Positions 24,777-37,066 of a DNA stretch of 64,000 nt are shown piece by piece. Every line of letters begins with the position of its first letter. Within the stretch, counting starts at the first letter, position 1. Source of the DNA: Limnanthes douglasii subsp. nivea (Eukaryota; Streptophyta; Magnoliopsida; Brassicales; Limnanthaceae); assembly GCA_036936605.1 (NCBI GenBank), contig JAUPFV010000004.1, positions 294,046,009-294,110,008 on the forward strand, given 5' to 3'. The notes under the pieces were generated by a model. The model saw only the letters and a program-made list of their open reading frames with translations, was not told where the DNA came from and did not search any database. The position numbers and the translations under genes were made by a program.

Positions 24777-26892
24777 TTCAATACATATTGAAGAAGTTGA
24801 AACTCACTCTCTGGTTGAAGGAAAAAAGTGTCAAGATTGGGTCCAAAATGACATCGGAATTAAAGAGTAAAATGTTAACTTTTTTGAAAGACCATCAGCA
24901 TGTTTTTGCTTGGTGCAATGCTGATGTAACCGGAGTACCAGCAGACATTATATCACACCAGCTGTCCGTCCGGAGGGATATAACACCTGTTGTACAAAAG
25001 ATGAGAGCTTTTTCTAAAGAGAAAGCTGATGTCATAGTTCAAGAAGTTGACCGGCTTACTAAGATGGGGCACATAAAGGAATCTCAATACCATTTATAGA
25101 AAACCAATCCGCTGTTGGTAAAAAATAAAAATGGAAAGTGGCGTATGTGCATCGATTTTACAGATCTCAATAGAGCTTGCCCGAAGGATTTATATCCAGT
25201 TCCCCCAATTTATCAGTTGGTGGACTCCACATCCGGGAACAAGCTGCTGTCCTTTATGGATGCCTTCTCCGAGTACAATCAGATTCAAGTAGATCCAAAG
25301 GATCAAGAACATACTACGTTTGTTACTGATAGGGGCTTCCATTGTTACAAGGTGATGTCGTTTGGATTAAAAAATGTTGGGGCTACTTATCAGAGGTTAG
25401 TAAACAAGGCTTTTGCTGATCAGATTGGAGGAAATATGGAAGTTTATATTGATGACATGATGATAAAGAGTGTGGACGAAGAGCTACACTTGGCAGATCT
25501 CCAAGAAACTTTTGCCAATTTAATAAAAGTAAATTTAAAATTGAACCCAGAGAAGTGTGTTTTTGGAGTACAGTCCGGATAATTCTTGGGGTATGTGATA
25601 AGTGAGAAAGGGATACAGCCTGATCCAGACCAGCTTAATGTGTTGTTACAAATGGAGCCTCCTTGGAATATTAAAGAAGTACAAAGATTGACAGGGAGGT
25701 TGGCTGCTCTAAACCGTTTTATCTCAAGGTCTTCGGATAGGTGTGCCCCGTTTTTTCAAACTTTGAAAGGTGCAAAAGAGTTTAATTGGTCTCCCCAGTG
25801 CGACCAGGCATTTTATGAAATTAAGAAGCACTTTTCCTCCCTAAAACTTTGTTTAGACCTGTTGATGGAGAGACGCTTTACATATACCTGGAAGTTTCTG
25901 AGTGTGCCTTGAGTGTAGTGCTAGTAAGGGAGGTGGATAATTATCCTCGATCAGTATACTATATCAGCAAGAGCTTGATTGATGCAGAAAAAAGATACTT
26001 GAAACTTGAAAAACTAGCATTGGCCTTAGTAATTGCTGTTAGGAAAATGAGGCCCTACTTTCAGTCTCATTCGATCATCGTCCAGACGTCTTTTCCCTTG
26101 AAAAACGTTCTTCAAAAAGCAAACATTTCAAGCAGAATGACCAAGTGGTCAGTGGAGCTGGGAGACTATGATATTGACTTCGCCCCACGAACGACAGTCA
26201 AAGCTCAAACTGTGGCTGACTTTTTAGTTGAATTCCATTCGGACAGAGGTACTAAGCAAGCAACCGGTGAAATAGATAAAAAAAAGTATGGATTGTTCGT
26301 ACTAATGGTGGATCAAGTACCATGGGTTGTGGTGTTGGGATATGTTTAACCTCTCCGTACGGCGATAAGATGTATCAGGCTATATGTTTTGCTTTCAGGG
26401 CCTCTAATAATGAGTCTGAATATGAAGCTGTTATAGCTGGCTTGAAATTAGCTCTTATTTGTGGAGCCAAAAGGGTCAGGTTAATGAGCGATTCTCAGCT
26501 TCTTATCCATCATGCACAAGGTCAATCCGAAGCCAAGAAGGAACAACTAGTTAAATACTTATTTATTCTCAAAGAAGTGGCACTTAATTTCAAAAGCATC
26601 ACCTATGAGCACATACCCCGAACATAAAATACGCTAGCAGACTCTTTGGCAACCATAGCCTATACTGAGTCCTACCCTTGGATTCATGTGTTAGAGTGCC
26701 CATCCATTCAAATCAATCCGAATAAGGAAGAAGAGAGCTTGAATATACAAGTAAAACAACCCCAAGATTGGAGATTTCCTCTCCTCCAATATCTCTCAGA
26801 TGGCATCTTGCCTCCGGAAAAAGCAGTAGCAAGGAAGGTAAAATGCAAGGCTCGTGGTTTTATCATCTTAAGAGACGTTCTTTATAAAAAAA
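24777..26892 (+). pseudogene. reverse transcriptase and RNase H of copy D
   Basis: An extra A near 24826 shifts the frame before RT. A TAG replaces Trp at 25097-25099. RT then shows WRMCIDFTDLNRACPKDLYP and VYIDDMM (near 25441), the catalytic box. A TAA interrupts at 25580-25582 before FLGY. The RNase H portion (25586-26900) changes frame near 25850 and 26300 and has a TAA at 26626-26628. It keeps SNNESEYEAVIAGLKLA and MSDSQLL. The segment ends at a seven-A run in TATAAAAAAATC (about 26884-26893), which shifts the frame exactly as in copy B. Confidence 0.9.
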
Positions 26893-28004
26893 TCCTTTAG
26901 CAAACCGCTCTTACGATGTGTAGGGATCGAAGAGTCCCAAATAGTGCTCTCCGAATTACACGATGGCGAGGGATCAGCACATTGTGGATACAGGGCTCTA
27001 ACTAGAAGAGTTTTGTTGGTTGGGTACTACTGGTCCTCCATAATACAAGATGCCAAGGAGTTGGTGAAGAATTGTGATCCGTGCTAAAGAAACAACAATG
27101 AAATTTATGTTCCAGCAGTCCCTTTAGAGTCCATTTCTGAGCCAATACATTTTGCTCGTTGGGGGCTGGATTTAGTGGGACCTCTACCCATGGCATCCGG
27201 AGGTTGCAGAACTATAATAGTTGCTATTGATTACTTCTCAAAGTGGATCAAAGAAGCCCCATTGGCAGGAACTACTTCGAAAGCTATTATAAAATTCATC
27301 ATGTCTAACATTTGTTGTAGATTTGGGGTTCCACAAAAGATAACAACCGACAATGGACCACAATTCGATAATAAGGAGATGGAGAATTTATGTGCTACTA
27401 GAGACATTCAACATTGTTTTTCCTCTCCTTTCCATCCACAGGCAAATGGTCAAGTTGAGGTGGTTTACAAGACTATACTGTCCGGTCTTAAAAAGAACCT
27501 AGAGGGAGCTGCTGGAAAATGGCCAAGTTATCTATAAGAAGTATTATGAGCCTACCGAACCACTCCTGGGGCTGCAACACAAGAGTCTCCTTTTTCTTTA
27601 GTATATGGGATGGATGCTATAGCTCCCATAGAGGCCACTCTCCCTTCATTTCGAGTCCATAATTTTTCAAACAAGCTAACGAAGTGGCCATAAGAAACCA
27701 GCTTGATTTGATGGAGGAAAGAAGAGTTAAGGCTCACCTCAGAGCCACACACTAATAGGGTTTGATGAGAAGTAGGTTTGCCTCTAAAATCAAAAGGAGG
27801 GATTTTCAACTACGTGATAAGGTGTTAAGAAAAGTCTTCATGCATACCAAAGAGAAGCAGTTTGGCAAACTAGCTCCAACATGGGAAGGACCCTATGTGG
27901 TCAGTGAAAAGCTTAAGCGTTGGATGTACAGGCTCAAAGATAAAGATGGAAGGGTTTTGAATCACCTCTGGAACGTTGAACACCTTCGGTTGTATTTAGA
28001 ATAG
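26893..28004 (+). pseudogene. integrase of copy D
   Basis: The zinc-binding region LHDGEGSAHCG...NCDPC is present but broken by a stop near 27085. The catalytic core keeps the first Asp (GLDLVGPLP), the second (TTDNGPQFDN) and the Glu in HPQANGQVEV (27175-27537). After stops at 27535-27537 and near 27550 the C-terminal part resumes at 27762-28004 with APTWEGPYVVSEKLK and NHLWNVEHLRLYLE, the normal end. Confidence 0.9.
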
Positions 28005-28489
28005 ACTATGTAAATATTTACTTGTTTAAAGTCCATGTAAATATTTGGGGGCATACTCTTTCCTACCCTGGTGGTGCGGGGAGGTTTTAATGAGGTGTCC
28101 AGGTTTTTAAATAAAATTCAATGCCTTCTTGAAAAAATCGAAGTGGTTTGACTAGCAGTTTGATTTAATTCAATTCGATGAGGTGATGACTATTCAAACA
28201 TGTGTCATCAGAGAATTTGAACACTCTCACTTTAAAACACTTATGAAATAACTAAAGGCCATTTGAACACAAGCCATCAAAATTAAATAATATGTAAGAT
28301 AAAATTGCCCGGTAGATACCGGGGAGTGATATTAAATATATAAAATGCCTTGGCCCTCCAAGAGCTTTGAATTTTTTAAGAGAGAAGGTTTGTTCGGTAA
28401 AGTGCCGGACACGATTACAAAAATGCCTTGGCCATCCAAGGACTTTAGTTCAAACACAAAATTAAAAGATAGTTGGCATTTTGAGGACT
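28005..28489. other. convergent spacer of copy D with stem-loop pair
   Basis: Non-coding DNA between the end of integrase and the end of the antisense gene. It holds two CCTTGGCC.TCCAAGg inverted repeats at 28348-28363 and 28426-28441, conserved in position in B and C. Confidence 0.75.
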
Positions 28490-31423
28490 TTAGTTCTTAG
28501 ATGTCCCAGCTTCACTTGGTTTTTTCTTGGGATCGGTGGGTTCCTCATCTGGACTTTCTCCGGTTTTTTCATCCTCATCAGTGGTGTCATCCCAACCACT
28601 GGAATAACCGTGCTTATCACCATCAGCCATAGTATGGTGAGGAAGGTCTACGTATTCCACGAATCGCCATAAGTCCCCGAGTGTTCTCTTCGGAAATTTC
28701 TGATGAAAGAGTAGGACCATGTCTAACTTGACCTCAGCATATATTTGTTCTTGGGAGTCTATCACATCGTTGGTATATGCATCAATCCTAGCTTGGATTG
28801 TCTTTTCCTACTCCTTTAGCAAGTCATCTTTATCTTGCTTAGCCCGGGACACAGCATCTTCAAGCGATATTTTGTCATTTGTCAGGGTCTGAATGACGTT
28901 GTCTTTGGCCTTCACCTCCTCTTTCGAAGTAGAAAGATTTTTCTCCAAGTCAGAATACTTGGATTGAAGCTCTGTGACAACCCCCTCCGAAGTGGCCAGT
29001 TTGGTGGCCAAGTCCTCTTTCCCCTTTATCAACTCCTCATTTTCTTTCTTTAATGCCTCGAGACTGTGCTTGATTGTAAGGAGGTCGTTGGACAGACTCT
29101 CCTTGTTAGAATTGAGTGTGTTGATGATGGCTGACTGGTTTCGCACTTGCTTCTCCAAGTTGAGCACTGGCTGAATGTTGCTTAGCAAGGAATGGGTCAT
29201 TGTATCATTCTCTCCTGAAACAGAAAAAGAGTTACCGTTGAAGGTGACCATGTTCGAAGAGCTTGGGGGTAGGTAAGGGCCAGCGAAATCATCCTTCTCC
29301 AGGTCATTAAAGTAAAGGCCAATCCCTTGAAGCCCACTGATGTCAACTCCATCGATGTTGATGTCCCCTCCGGCGCCCTCTCCGGTGTGAAAATCACTTG
29401 GGATTTCCTCTGCTTGAGTTGGGTATGTTGGATCGACCGGAGGAAAAGACTCTGGAGCCCGGAGAGCAACTTCGTCTCCCTTGGAGGTTTTCTTCTTCTT
29501 GGCCTCCTATCTCCACCTTCTGCTCCCCGTTTTCTGTCTTTCTTGCGAGCCTTTGGGGGCTTTGGAGATCCAACCACCTCTTTGGTACTCTCGTTTTCTA
29601 CCACTTTTAGCAAAGCAGCATTAATCCTTCCTTGTTTCTGCCCCTCCGGGTCTGCGGAGACAGTTTCCTCAACATCGCATGGGTTGACCTCAGTCACATC
29701 TTGCTTAGCCTTGCCTTTTTTGCCCTTCATTTTGCTTGGGGCTTTAGCTCTGCCCGGAAAGGCTAGCTTTCCATCTGTCTTCTAAAGAATCACCCCCAGA
29801 GGGGGTGGAGTGGTTAATTTCTCCCAAGACAAGTCCCTCCGGCCGGTTGTATTCCAGAGATGGGATCTTACTAAGTTGCCTCCGGTAAAACAGTTGTGGA
29901 AGCGATTTCCCCATTTCTCAGCAGCTCAAGCATTTAGCTTGGCACAAGTAGTCTGCCCACCTCTAAATAGTCATTGAACTCCTTCGGCAGCACTACCAAA
30001 AAACAAAAGAAGAGAAGTTAAACAAATAAACTTATTATAAGAAAAAATAGAAAGATGTAATGAAATGTTTACCTGTACTCTTCCACCTGCTGGTAAGCAT
30101 GCTTGGATTATCACCAGCTTTAATCTTCCTCCCGTTCTCCCAAGCACCACTGATGAACAAAAATTGAGTCTTCCAGTTCCTCTCCGACTCAAGCAAGTCA
30201 TCCACCACTTTGTAATTATCACCCATATTGTAATGGTAGAAGGGGATGCCATGGTTTTTGCAAAGGCTGGCCACAGCAGCAAATTGCTCCATCGGAAGAG
30301 GAATTCCGGAGAGCCTTGAGGCCATGATACAGGACATGAGGGGGAACCAGGCGTTGGGGCTCAGTTGACTTGGGCAGAGCTTTATCAGATGAAAATATCT
30401 GACAATCTCTGGGTCTAAGGGAAGCCTAAGCCCCCAGTTAAATAACTCCATGTAGAAAACTATCTCACTGAGTTTGCAATCCATTGGTGTATCCGGATCG
30501 ATTGGTATCCTTACTTTAATATTTTCTGGGATTCCGCACTTCGTCCGCATCCGGCCTAGTTCAGCTGTATGGATAAAAGCATGATTAATCTTCTGCATGG
30601 CTAGCAGATATTTCACACTCACTTTGTGGAAGCAAGGTCCCACTTTTCCAACAAGGCACTCCGGCAGGTCCGGGTGTTTCAAGCATAGTTTCTATTTTCC
30701 CTTGTTTTTCTTAACAATGGTGGTCTCACTTGTCTGCCCGGAGATATCGGTCTTAAAAGGGGCTTCTTCAACACTATCCTCCATTACGTCTTCCATTAAC
30801 ATGGAAGGGTTATCAACTGTTTTTGGGAGGGAAGTGCTTGTGGTTGATTCATTAAGCTGTCTGGATGGCTGAGCACTACTTTCTATTTGTGGTCTGGAGT
30901 CCGGCTGGGGCTCGGATTCGGAGGGTTCGTTTCGAAAGCTTGAACTGGTGGCCTCCGTACCAGACAACTTGTCCTTAGGAACTTTTATGGGCGCTTGTGA
31001 CCCTGAATTTTTGTCTTTGGCCCCAGATTTAGAGGGCGCGGATTTTGGAGATTTAGACGGACCTTTTCGACGATTTACTAGCTTTTCTGGAGAAACGTCA
31101 GCATATGATCCCATGGCTATGAATGTAGAGGGTCTCCTAGCACTTGTAACTACTTGCTCTTATTCAACAATAGGCTCCGACTTCTGGACCGATGAGCCTG
31201 AGATGATCGGTGAAAGACTAGGTTGAAATAAACTTCTAGGTTTGGAGCTTCTGGCAAAAGACGAACCTCGATCAGGCTCTGAGGTTGGTGTTTCAGGTTT
31301 GTCAATAGGAGAGACTGGGAGGCCTGCTGCAATGCGCTTTTCTCGTTCGACCCTTTGTGCTTTCTCTAACTCCGACAGATTCAGCCACCCACCTTTTACT
31401 AAAGCGTTTCTTGCTGAAAACAT
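28490..31423 (-). pseudogene. antisense gene of copy D (two exons, broken)
   Basis: Lies opposite to gag-pol. Exon 1 (31423 to 30073) starts MFSARNALVKGGWLNLSE. It is interrupted at 31160 and near 30690, and the 30682-30073 part holds the conserved domain (NWGLRLPLDPEIVRYFH, LSPNAWFPLMSCIMASRLSG, AVASLCKNHGIPFYHYNMGD, WENGRKIK), resembling the plant 'putative gypsy type transposon' domain (Pfam PF04195). An 80-bp intron is predicted at 29993-30072 (AG|GTAAAC...TTTTGGTAG). Exon 2 (29992-28490) starts LPKEFNDYL, contains a Lys-rich nuclear-type signal, a long coiled coil (28808-29251) and an acidic tail ending GTSKN. Several stops and frameshifts occur. Function unknown. Confidence 0.85.
29993..30072 (-). 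other. predicted intron in antisense gene of copy D
   Basis: Donor GTAAAC after AGTACAG, acceptor TTTTGGTAG. Splicing joins ...KST-V-LPKEF in the same phase (one base left before the intron) as in B and C. Confidence 0.75.
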
Positions 31424-31521
31424 AAACTTACACTAAAATGTGTTTTTGAGAAGAGAGGTAAAAGCTATGAAGATTAGAAGTGAAAAGATGTTGAAGATGG
31501 TAAAACAGTGAAAAATGATTA

Positions 31522-31529
31522 AATTTATA
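31522..31529 (-). promoter_or_regulatory. TATA box of the antisense gene, copy D
   Basis: TATAAATT on the minus strand, about 100 bases upstream of the predicted start at 31423, matching the placement in B and C. Confidence 0.6.
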
Positions 31530-31851
31530 CTAAAGAGACAAAAGATGCCTTGAAACCTAGGAGAATTCGAAAAGATAGAGTAATGATTAAAGACGGTGCT
31601 GACATCACCATCATTAATTGAAGAGGTTACTTTTGAGGTTAGTGGGAGCGCCATTCTAGGAGAAAAAACGGCTGGTGAGGCGAATCAGGAAGGGACACAT
31701 GTCCCACGATTTGTGAACAAAACCTTTGAACTTCTGAGAGATTTGCTAGTCCGGATACATTCGTTATACAAATCGAAATCTGTCCGGACATTGTTTTAAG
31801 ATGCTCAACAGCCATTTTTTAGGTCTTGCCGAAGGCCTTCGAACATAACCT

Positions 31852-31865
31852 AAAAAGGGGGCGAC
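31852..31865 (+). other. polypurine tract of copy D
   Basis: AAAAAGGGGGCGAC immediately before the 3' LTR. This is where plus-strand DNA synthesis would start. Confidence 0.8.
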
Positions 31866-32246
31866 TGATGAGTCCGGATTTTCTCACCACTCACTGTAAA
31901 AACTGGACAGGGGCAATTCAGACAAAAACTACCCACTGAACCATCCGAACAGGACTAATGTATTAAAAACTAATCACTTTATGACTGACTAAGCTAATTA
32001 CCAATCTGCTTAATAAACTAATGGGTCTTTGAATTCGACCCGGTTTCATGAGTTTGACCCGAAAACCCATAAGGCCCATAATTAAGGGTATAAATACCCA
32101 ACCACTTTCATTAAATGAAGGTAATGAACATTTAATACAACCAGGCAGCTCAAATCTCTCACTAAAAACTACCCAAACAATAAATACCCTTGAAAAATTA
32201 CAAAACTCCTGACGAAATTACCCTCAGACTGAAATTATCCACACCA
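31866..32246 (+). repeat. 3' LTR of copy D
   Basis: 381 bp, TGATGAGTCC...TCCACACCA. It carries a 4-base GACT duplication relative to the 5' LTR. Confidence 0.95.
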
Positions 32247-32251
32247 AGGTT

Positions 32252-34780
32252 AGCGTGTAGTTGGGCACCGTAACTCGTCTTCCACCCACATTGCCAGTTT
32301 TTCTTACCAAAAACGGTCCATTTGGAGCTCTCGGTTACATGACAAGGCTCAATAAATCAGTCATCCCATCATATATATTTATAGTTTTAGAATAGCTCAT
32401 GGATGTTACATTCTAGATATCTCTAATCAATGTATTTATATGGTAAAATTCATATATGAGCTACAACTTTCATGACGGAAAATTCTAAGGTAACAATGTA
32501 TTATACGATTTGATTACTCTTTGGCCTATATACACTATTTAGACAAACCATTTACACATCAGAATCGATCCATGCCTCCACTAGAGTTTCTTATGGCCTT
32601 GCCTTGTTTAGGCATAATTCACCATCTTTTGAGCCCCAACAGATATGCTCATACTCAAATATTTCTGAGAAAATAAAAGTTCGCCAGTGATGCACCTATA
32701 TAAGGACCCCACAAATTATATTTCTTGACTCTTATGCTTGACTCACACACATGTCAAATCGTACCTTAAATATGTGGAACCCACATGCTGATACATAGAG
32801 CACGCAGATCTCAAATCATACCTTAAAGATGCGATCTTCCATATATAATTTCAATTACAACATCTTCGTGAGCAATTTAAAATCCTAAGCTTATGGCATC
32901 ACCACAAAACACTGTTTCATATATGACTGAAGTGCATCATCAACCCCAACTCACTTCTCTCCCAAAAGTTTCAAACACTCTTTGACTATGTTTTCAAAGT
33001 TCTTTCGATATTTTCGTTGAGATATTTCATACATGTTGGTCTTTTGCATGTATTTCCCCTTAGACAGATTTTTCATCCGATTTAGACCACATTGACAATT
33101 AGACTCGTTAGCAGTGCCTCGTGGTCCGGACACAATGGAGCCCCCTCAGGTACCCCTTTCCAGGAGACTAGGGCTCGGTGTTCTGCAAATAATATTTATC
33201 TATACTAAAATTTAGACATTAAAAATAACCTATTTTCAATATGGATTTTCCCAGTTCGCTCGCCAATACTAAAAGAATCCTTATTTGTTTATTCTCTTTC
33301 ATTTATTAATATATTTAAATTCAGCGGCTAGTCCTACCTGGCCTGGGGTCATGATACAAGAATTAAACAAAATATGCTAGTATGTTTAGAGTTGTATGCA
33401 AAAACAAAAGCGTGAAAGATCAAGAAGTAATTCAACCATAATTTATCATGGTATTCGTCGTCTAAAAATTAAATTCCAGCCAACCAATAGCAGAAGCAAC
33501 CAGGAAAAAAATATATGTCCTCAAAATACTCTCATTCCGACTTTTAAGAGATTATTAAGGGGCAGTAATGTATGAAACCCAAAAAAATGTGTCTTCAACC
33601 TTACAGTTTCCAGTGCAACTTGTGTTAAAAACTCAATGGTTCACGAAATTCGGTAATTCACACCAAGTATCACATTTTAATATGTTATTTGTCAATGTGA
33701 TATCCAAAACATTAGTTTCCACAATTCATTAAAGACTTCATAAACAACAAACTTACATCGCAATTGATTTCCAAACTGATAAAAGTTTATGCTTTTGTTT
33801 AGTTTTCTTAGTGCATTTGGCATTAGGGTTCATTGTTTGCATCAATAACAAGAACACAAGCAACCTAAACATATTAAATTGGTTGGATGCAAGATGACTT
33901 CTTAGGAAGAAGGAAAACCAAGGCCTACCATTTTCTCATATTATTTTTAAAATCCTCTACTTGTTCAGTTAGAAATGTTTTGACAATGATCCTTTTGCGG
34001 GTTCACCTATGAAAACCTTATTACAAATTCTACTTCCTCTAAATGATAATATTAACTAGACTTCTCGCGACGTCGGGGACGACAAACTACATATGTCATT
34101 ATGATCCAAAAAATTCATCGGATCGTTCAATCGGCATGAGGGATGTGCGATGTGTACAAATGATATTGACATATTTAATGCGACCTGGTGACTTACGCTT
34201 ATTAGGAATTTCTCGTTGAAGACCAAATTTTTTAATGATCTATCCCCATCGCGATGAAATTTTAAAAATTACCCATGCCTATCAGCCAAGGCAATATACT
34301 CATTGGCAGAAAAACATTTGTTCTTATTTCATAAATCTAAGAATTTTACCTCCGACGATGAAATACAAATGCCCTAACGTTCCATGTTAAGTATTTTCAA
34401 ATCCTAAAGGCCAAGTAAATAAGACCAAAATCCTATGATGTTATCTCATGCTACTATATTTAGCTTGTATCCTTCTTTGGGCACTCTAATTTTTTCAAAC
34501 TAATAATTTTGGAGGCACTACCTAGCTAAGTCAGACCAGTAACGTATCATCGTCCAAAGGGACGAGCCAATCGATGCACACCATAGGCGGACAAGCTGAC
34601 GAATCTCAAGGATGAACTAGGAGCTTTTTAAATGAAGTAGCATAAATATACGCTATTAAAGCTAGAGTTACATCAGATATTGGAACCATACTTTCCATCG
34701 AATGGATACTCGTTAAGGGATTTATATATTTCTCATTCTAATTACCAGACTCGATGAGCCTGACATTGTTATCTATTGTC
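32252..34780. other. intergenic DNA, nothing recognised
   Basis: AT-rich DNA between copies D and C. I found no coding region, RNA gene or repeat boundary that I could support. Confidence 0.5.
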
Positions 34781-34785
34781 ACTAC

Positions 34786-35188
34786 TGGTGTGGATAATAA
34801 TCGCCTGAGGGTAGGCTAGTAATTTCAATTGGTGTTTTAAGGAAGTATGTGGGTGTTAAGTGTTTAAAGTAGAGAGTAGAGAGATAATCAAGCAGCTTGG
34901 TAGCAGTTAATTTTCATTACCCATAGTTAATGCAGGTGGTTGGGTATTTATACCCTGATGTTTGGGCTGGGTCATGTTCAAAGACCCATGAGCTCTAAGT
35001 AGGAGAGCAAGTAGCTTAGTCAAGAAGTGTTTAGGTTTTTTAGTACTTTTGTCATAGTTCGAATAGTCTTATGGTCATAGTGTTCAAAGTGATCTGTCCG
35101 GTTCATGTGATCTGTCCGATCTGTCCGGTTTGGAGGCCTTGGACTGATCTGTCCGTGTCCGGGGAGCATGCTGAAATCGGACTTATCA
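34786..35188 (-). repeat. 3' LTR of copy C
   Basis: 403 bp, TGGTGTGGAT...ACTTATCA on the plus strand. It lacks 33 bases found in the 5' LTR, in the segment between repeated GGGTCATGTT words. Confidence 0.95.
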
Positions 35189-35203
35189 GGAGTCCCTTTT
35201 TTA
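35189..35203 (-). other. polypurine tract of copy C
   Basis: Plus strand GGAGTCCCTTTTTTA, i.e. TAAAAAAGGGACTCC in element sense, directly before the 3' LTR. Confidence 0.8.
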
Positions 35204-35516
35204 GGTGTTTGAGCAAGTATTCTTGTCAGAGACCTGAAAAACAGTCCGACATTAGAAGTAGTTTTCAATCCGGACAGGTTTATGGGTTTACCCGGACAGA
35301 TAAAGCTTCACGAATTCAAAATGGTTTTTGCCAGAGTTCGTGGGACACGTGTCATACTCTGACTGGTTGCTTTAGCCATTTTTTCACCTTGAATTTTGAA
35401 CCCACCTTCTTCGAAAAGCAACCTCTTTAAATACATATGGTGACATCAGCGCCGTCTTTTAATCATTGTCAAACTTTTCGAATTATTTTAGGAATCAACT
35501 GCTTTTTCAGATTTAC

Positions 35517-35524
35517 TATAAATT
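35517..35524 (+). promoter_or_regulatory. TATA box of the antisense gene, copy C
   Basis: TATAAATT about 100 bases before the start at 35623. The same spacing occurs in B (TATAAATA) and D (TATAAATT). Confidence 0.62.
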
Positions 35525-35622
35525 CAGACTCACTTTCTACTGTTTTACTATCTCTTTCATATTTACTCTGCATATTTTCTTAGAGCTTTTTCTCTCTAAA
35601 GCAAAGATTTACTTGATAGTTT

Positions 35623-36981
35623 ATGTTTACAGTAAGGACTGCTTTGATCAAAGGCGGGTGGCTCAACCTCTCTGAGTTGGAGAATGCACAAAAAGTCAAG
35701 AAGGAAAGACGAATCGCAGCAGGGTTACCTACTTCCCCTGTTGACAGACCAATCGCCTCTGCTGCAGAGTCAGATCGAGGATCTTCTTCCTCCAATGGCA
35801 CTAAGCCTAGAAAGTTATTTCAACCTAGCCTTTCCCCCATCATTTCTGGTTCCTCGGTTCAGGAATCAGAATCCATCGTCGAACCAGGAGTAACTGCCAC
35901 CAGCTTCAAAAAACCCTCACCCTTCATAGCGATGGGATCAGATATAGAGAACTCCTCGGAGAAGTCAGTCGATCGAAGAAAGAGTCGGCTGGTTAAGGGG
36001 CAAGACTCTAAGAACACTCCCTCAAAATCAGGGGCAAAAAATAGCAGTTCTGGTTCTGGAGTGCCCATCAGAGCTCCCCGGGAAAGACTACCCGGTCCGG
36101 AGGCTAGCAGCCCAGCACTTCAAAGAGAGACTTCTGCCTCAGAGCCCCAGCCTGAGACTAGAATCAAGAAAACACAGAAAACTAGCAGTCCGGAAGCCAG
36201 GCTGAGCCAAGTTTGAATTCTCCCCGGGCCACTGCCACTGATATTCCTCCAACGATCATGGAGGAAAGAATGGAGGACTCTGCTGAAGAAGTCCCTTTTG
36301 AGTCTCAGCCCTCCGGTCAGACTAGTAACACTGCTGCTGCCAAAAAAGATAAGGGCAAAGAAAAACTGTGCTTGAGGCATCCGGAGCTACCGGAGTGTCT
36401 CGAAGGGAAGGTAGGGCCTTGTTTTCACAGGGTCGAACTTAAATATCTATTGGCCTTACAGAAGACCAAGTATGCTTTCATCCATACGGCTGAACTGGGT
36501 CGAGTGCGCACAAAATGGGGGATCCCATAAAATATGAAGATAAGGATTCCCATAGATCCCGAAACTCCTATGGATTGCAAGCTGAATGAAATAGTCATCT
36601 TCACGGAGCTATTTAATTGGGGACTCAGATTCCCATTGGACCCAGAGATTGTCAGATATTTTCATCTGATCAAACTCTGTCTGAGCCAGCTGAGCCCCAA
36701 CGCTTAGTATACTCTGATGTCATGCATCATGGCATCAAGGCTGTCCGGGATCCCTCTTCGTATGGAAGAGTTTGCTGCAGTGGCCAATCTTTGCAAACAT
36801 CACCAATTCCCCTTCTACCACTTCAATATGAGGGACAGTTTCAAAGCTGTTGATGATCTATTGGAGTCTGAGAGTAAATGGAGGAGCCAGTTTTTGTTCG
36901 TCAGTGGCGCTTGGGAAAACGGAAAGAAGATCAAGTCCGGAGAGAACCCAAGCCTCCTCAGAAGCAGGTGGAAGAGTGACC
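35623..36981 (+). pseudogene. antisense gene of copy C, exon 1 (broken)
   Basis: Starts MFTVRTALIKGGWLNLSE. The N-terminal third is Ser/Pro/Lys-rich and low in complexity (35623-36216) and leaves the conserved frame shortly before a TGA at 36214-36216. The correct frame resumes from 36213 with TIMEERMEDSAEEVPF. Stops interrupt at 36528-36530 (Glu codon changed to TAA) and near 36705 (Trp codon changed to TAG). The conserved domain follows: NWGLRFPLDPEIVRYFH, LMSCIMASRLSG, FPFYHFNMRDSF, WENGKKIK. It resembles the plant 'putative gypsy type transposon' domain. The splice donor reads ATAAGT instead of GTAAGT, so splicing of this copy is probably lost. Confidence 0.84.
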
Positions 36982-37066
36982 ATAAGTCTCCTACTTTAAA
37001 TCTTTGTCTACTTCTTTATTCTTAAAGTTGGTTTTGAATTAATTGATCTTTCTTTTGTATTAACAG
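36982..37066 (+). other. predicted intron of the antisense gene, copy C (donor mutated)
   Basis: 85 bases. The donor is ATAAGT where copy B has GTAAGT. The acceptor is TTGTATTAACAG after a T-rich tract. Phase and flanking residues agree with B and D. Confidence 0.75.

Larger units (their letters stand above)
21900..32246 (+). mobile_element. Tat-type Ty3/gypsy retrotransposon, copy D (oldest full-length copy)
   Basis: A 10347-bp element with LTRs at both ends and the perfect 5-bp target duplication AGGTT at 21895-21899 and 32247-32251. Its order is 5' LTR, primer site, gag, protease, RT/RNase H, integrase, antisense gene, polypurine tract, 3' LTR. Aligning the LTRs by eye gives about 16 substitutions and one 4-bp indel in about 377 bases (near 4%), more than in C or B. 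The LTRs are a distinct subfamily: they share the TATA block and the ends with A-C but differ widely between. All reading frames are broken. Confidence 0.95.

Noticed and set aside
28481..31799. Plus-strand frames between the integrase and the 3' LTR of copy D
   Set aside because: They lie opposite the antisense gene and match nothing. The minus strand carries the sequence conserved with copies B and C.
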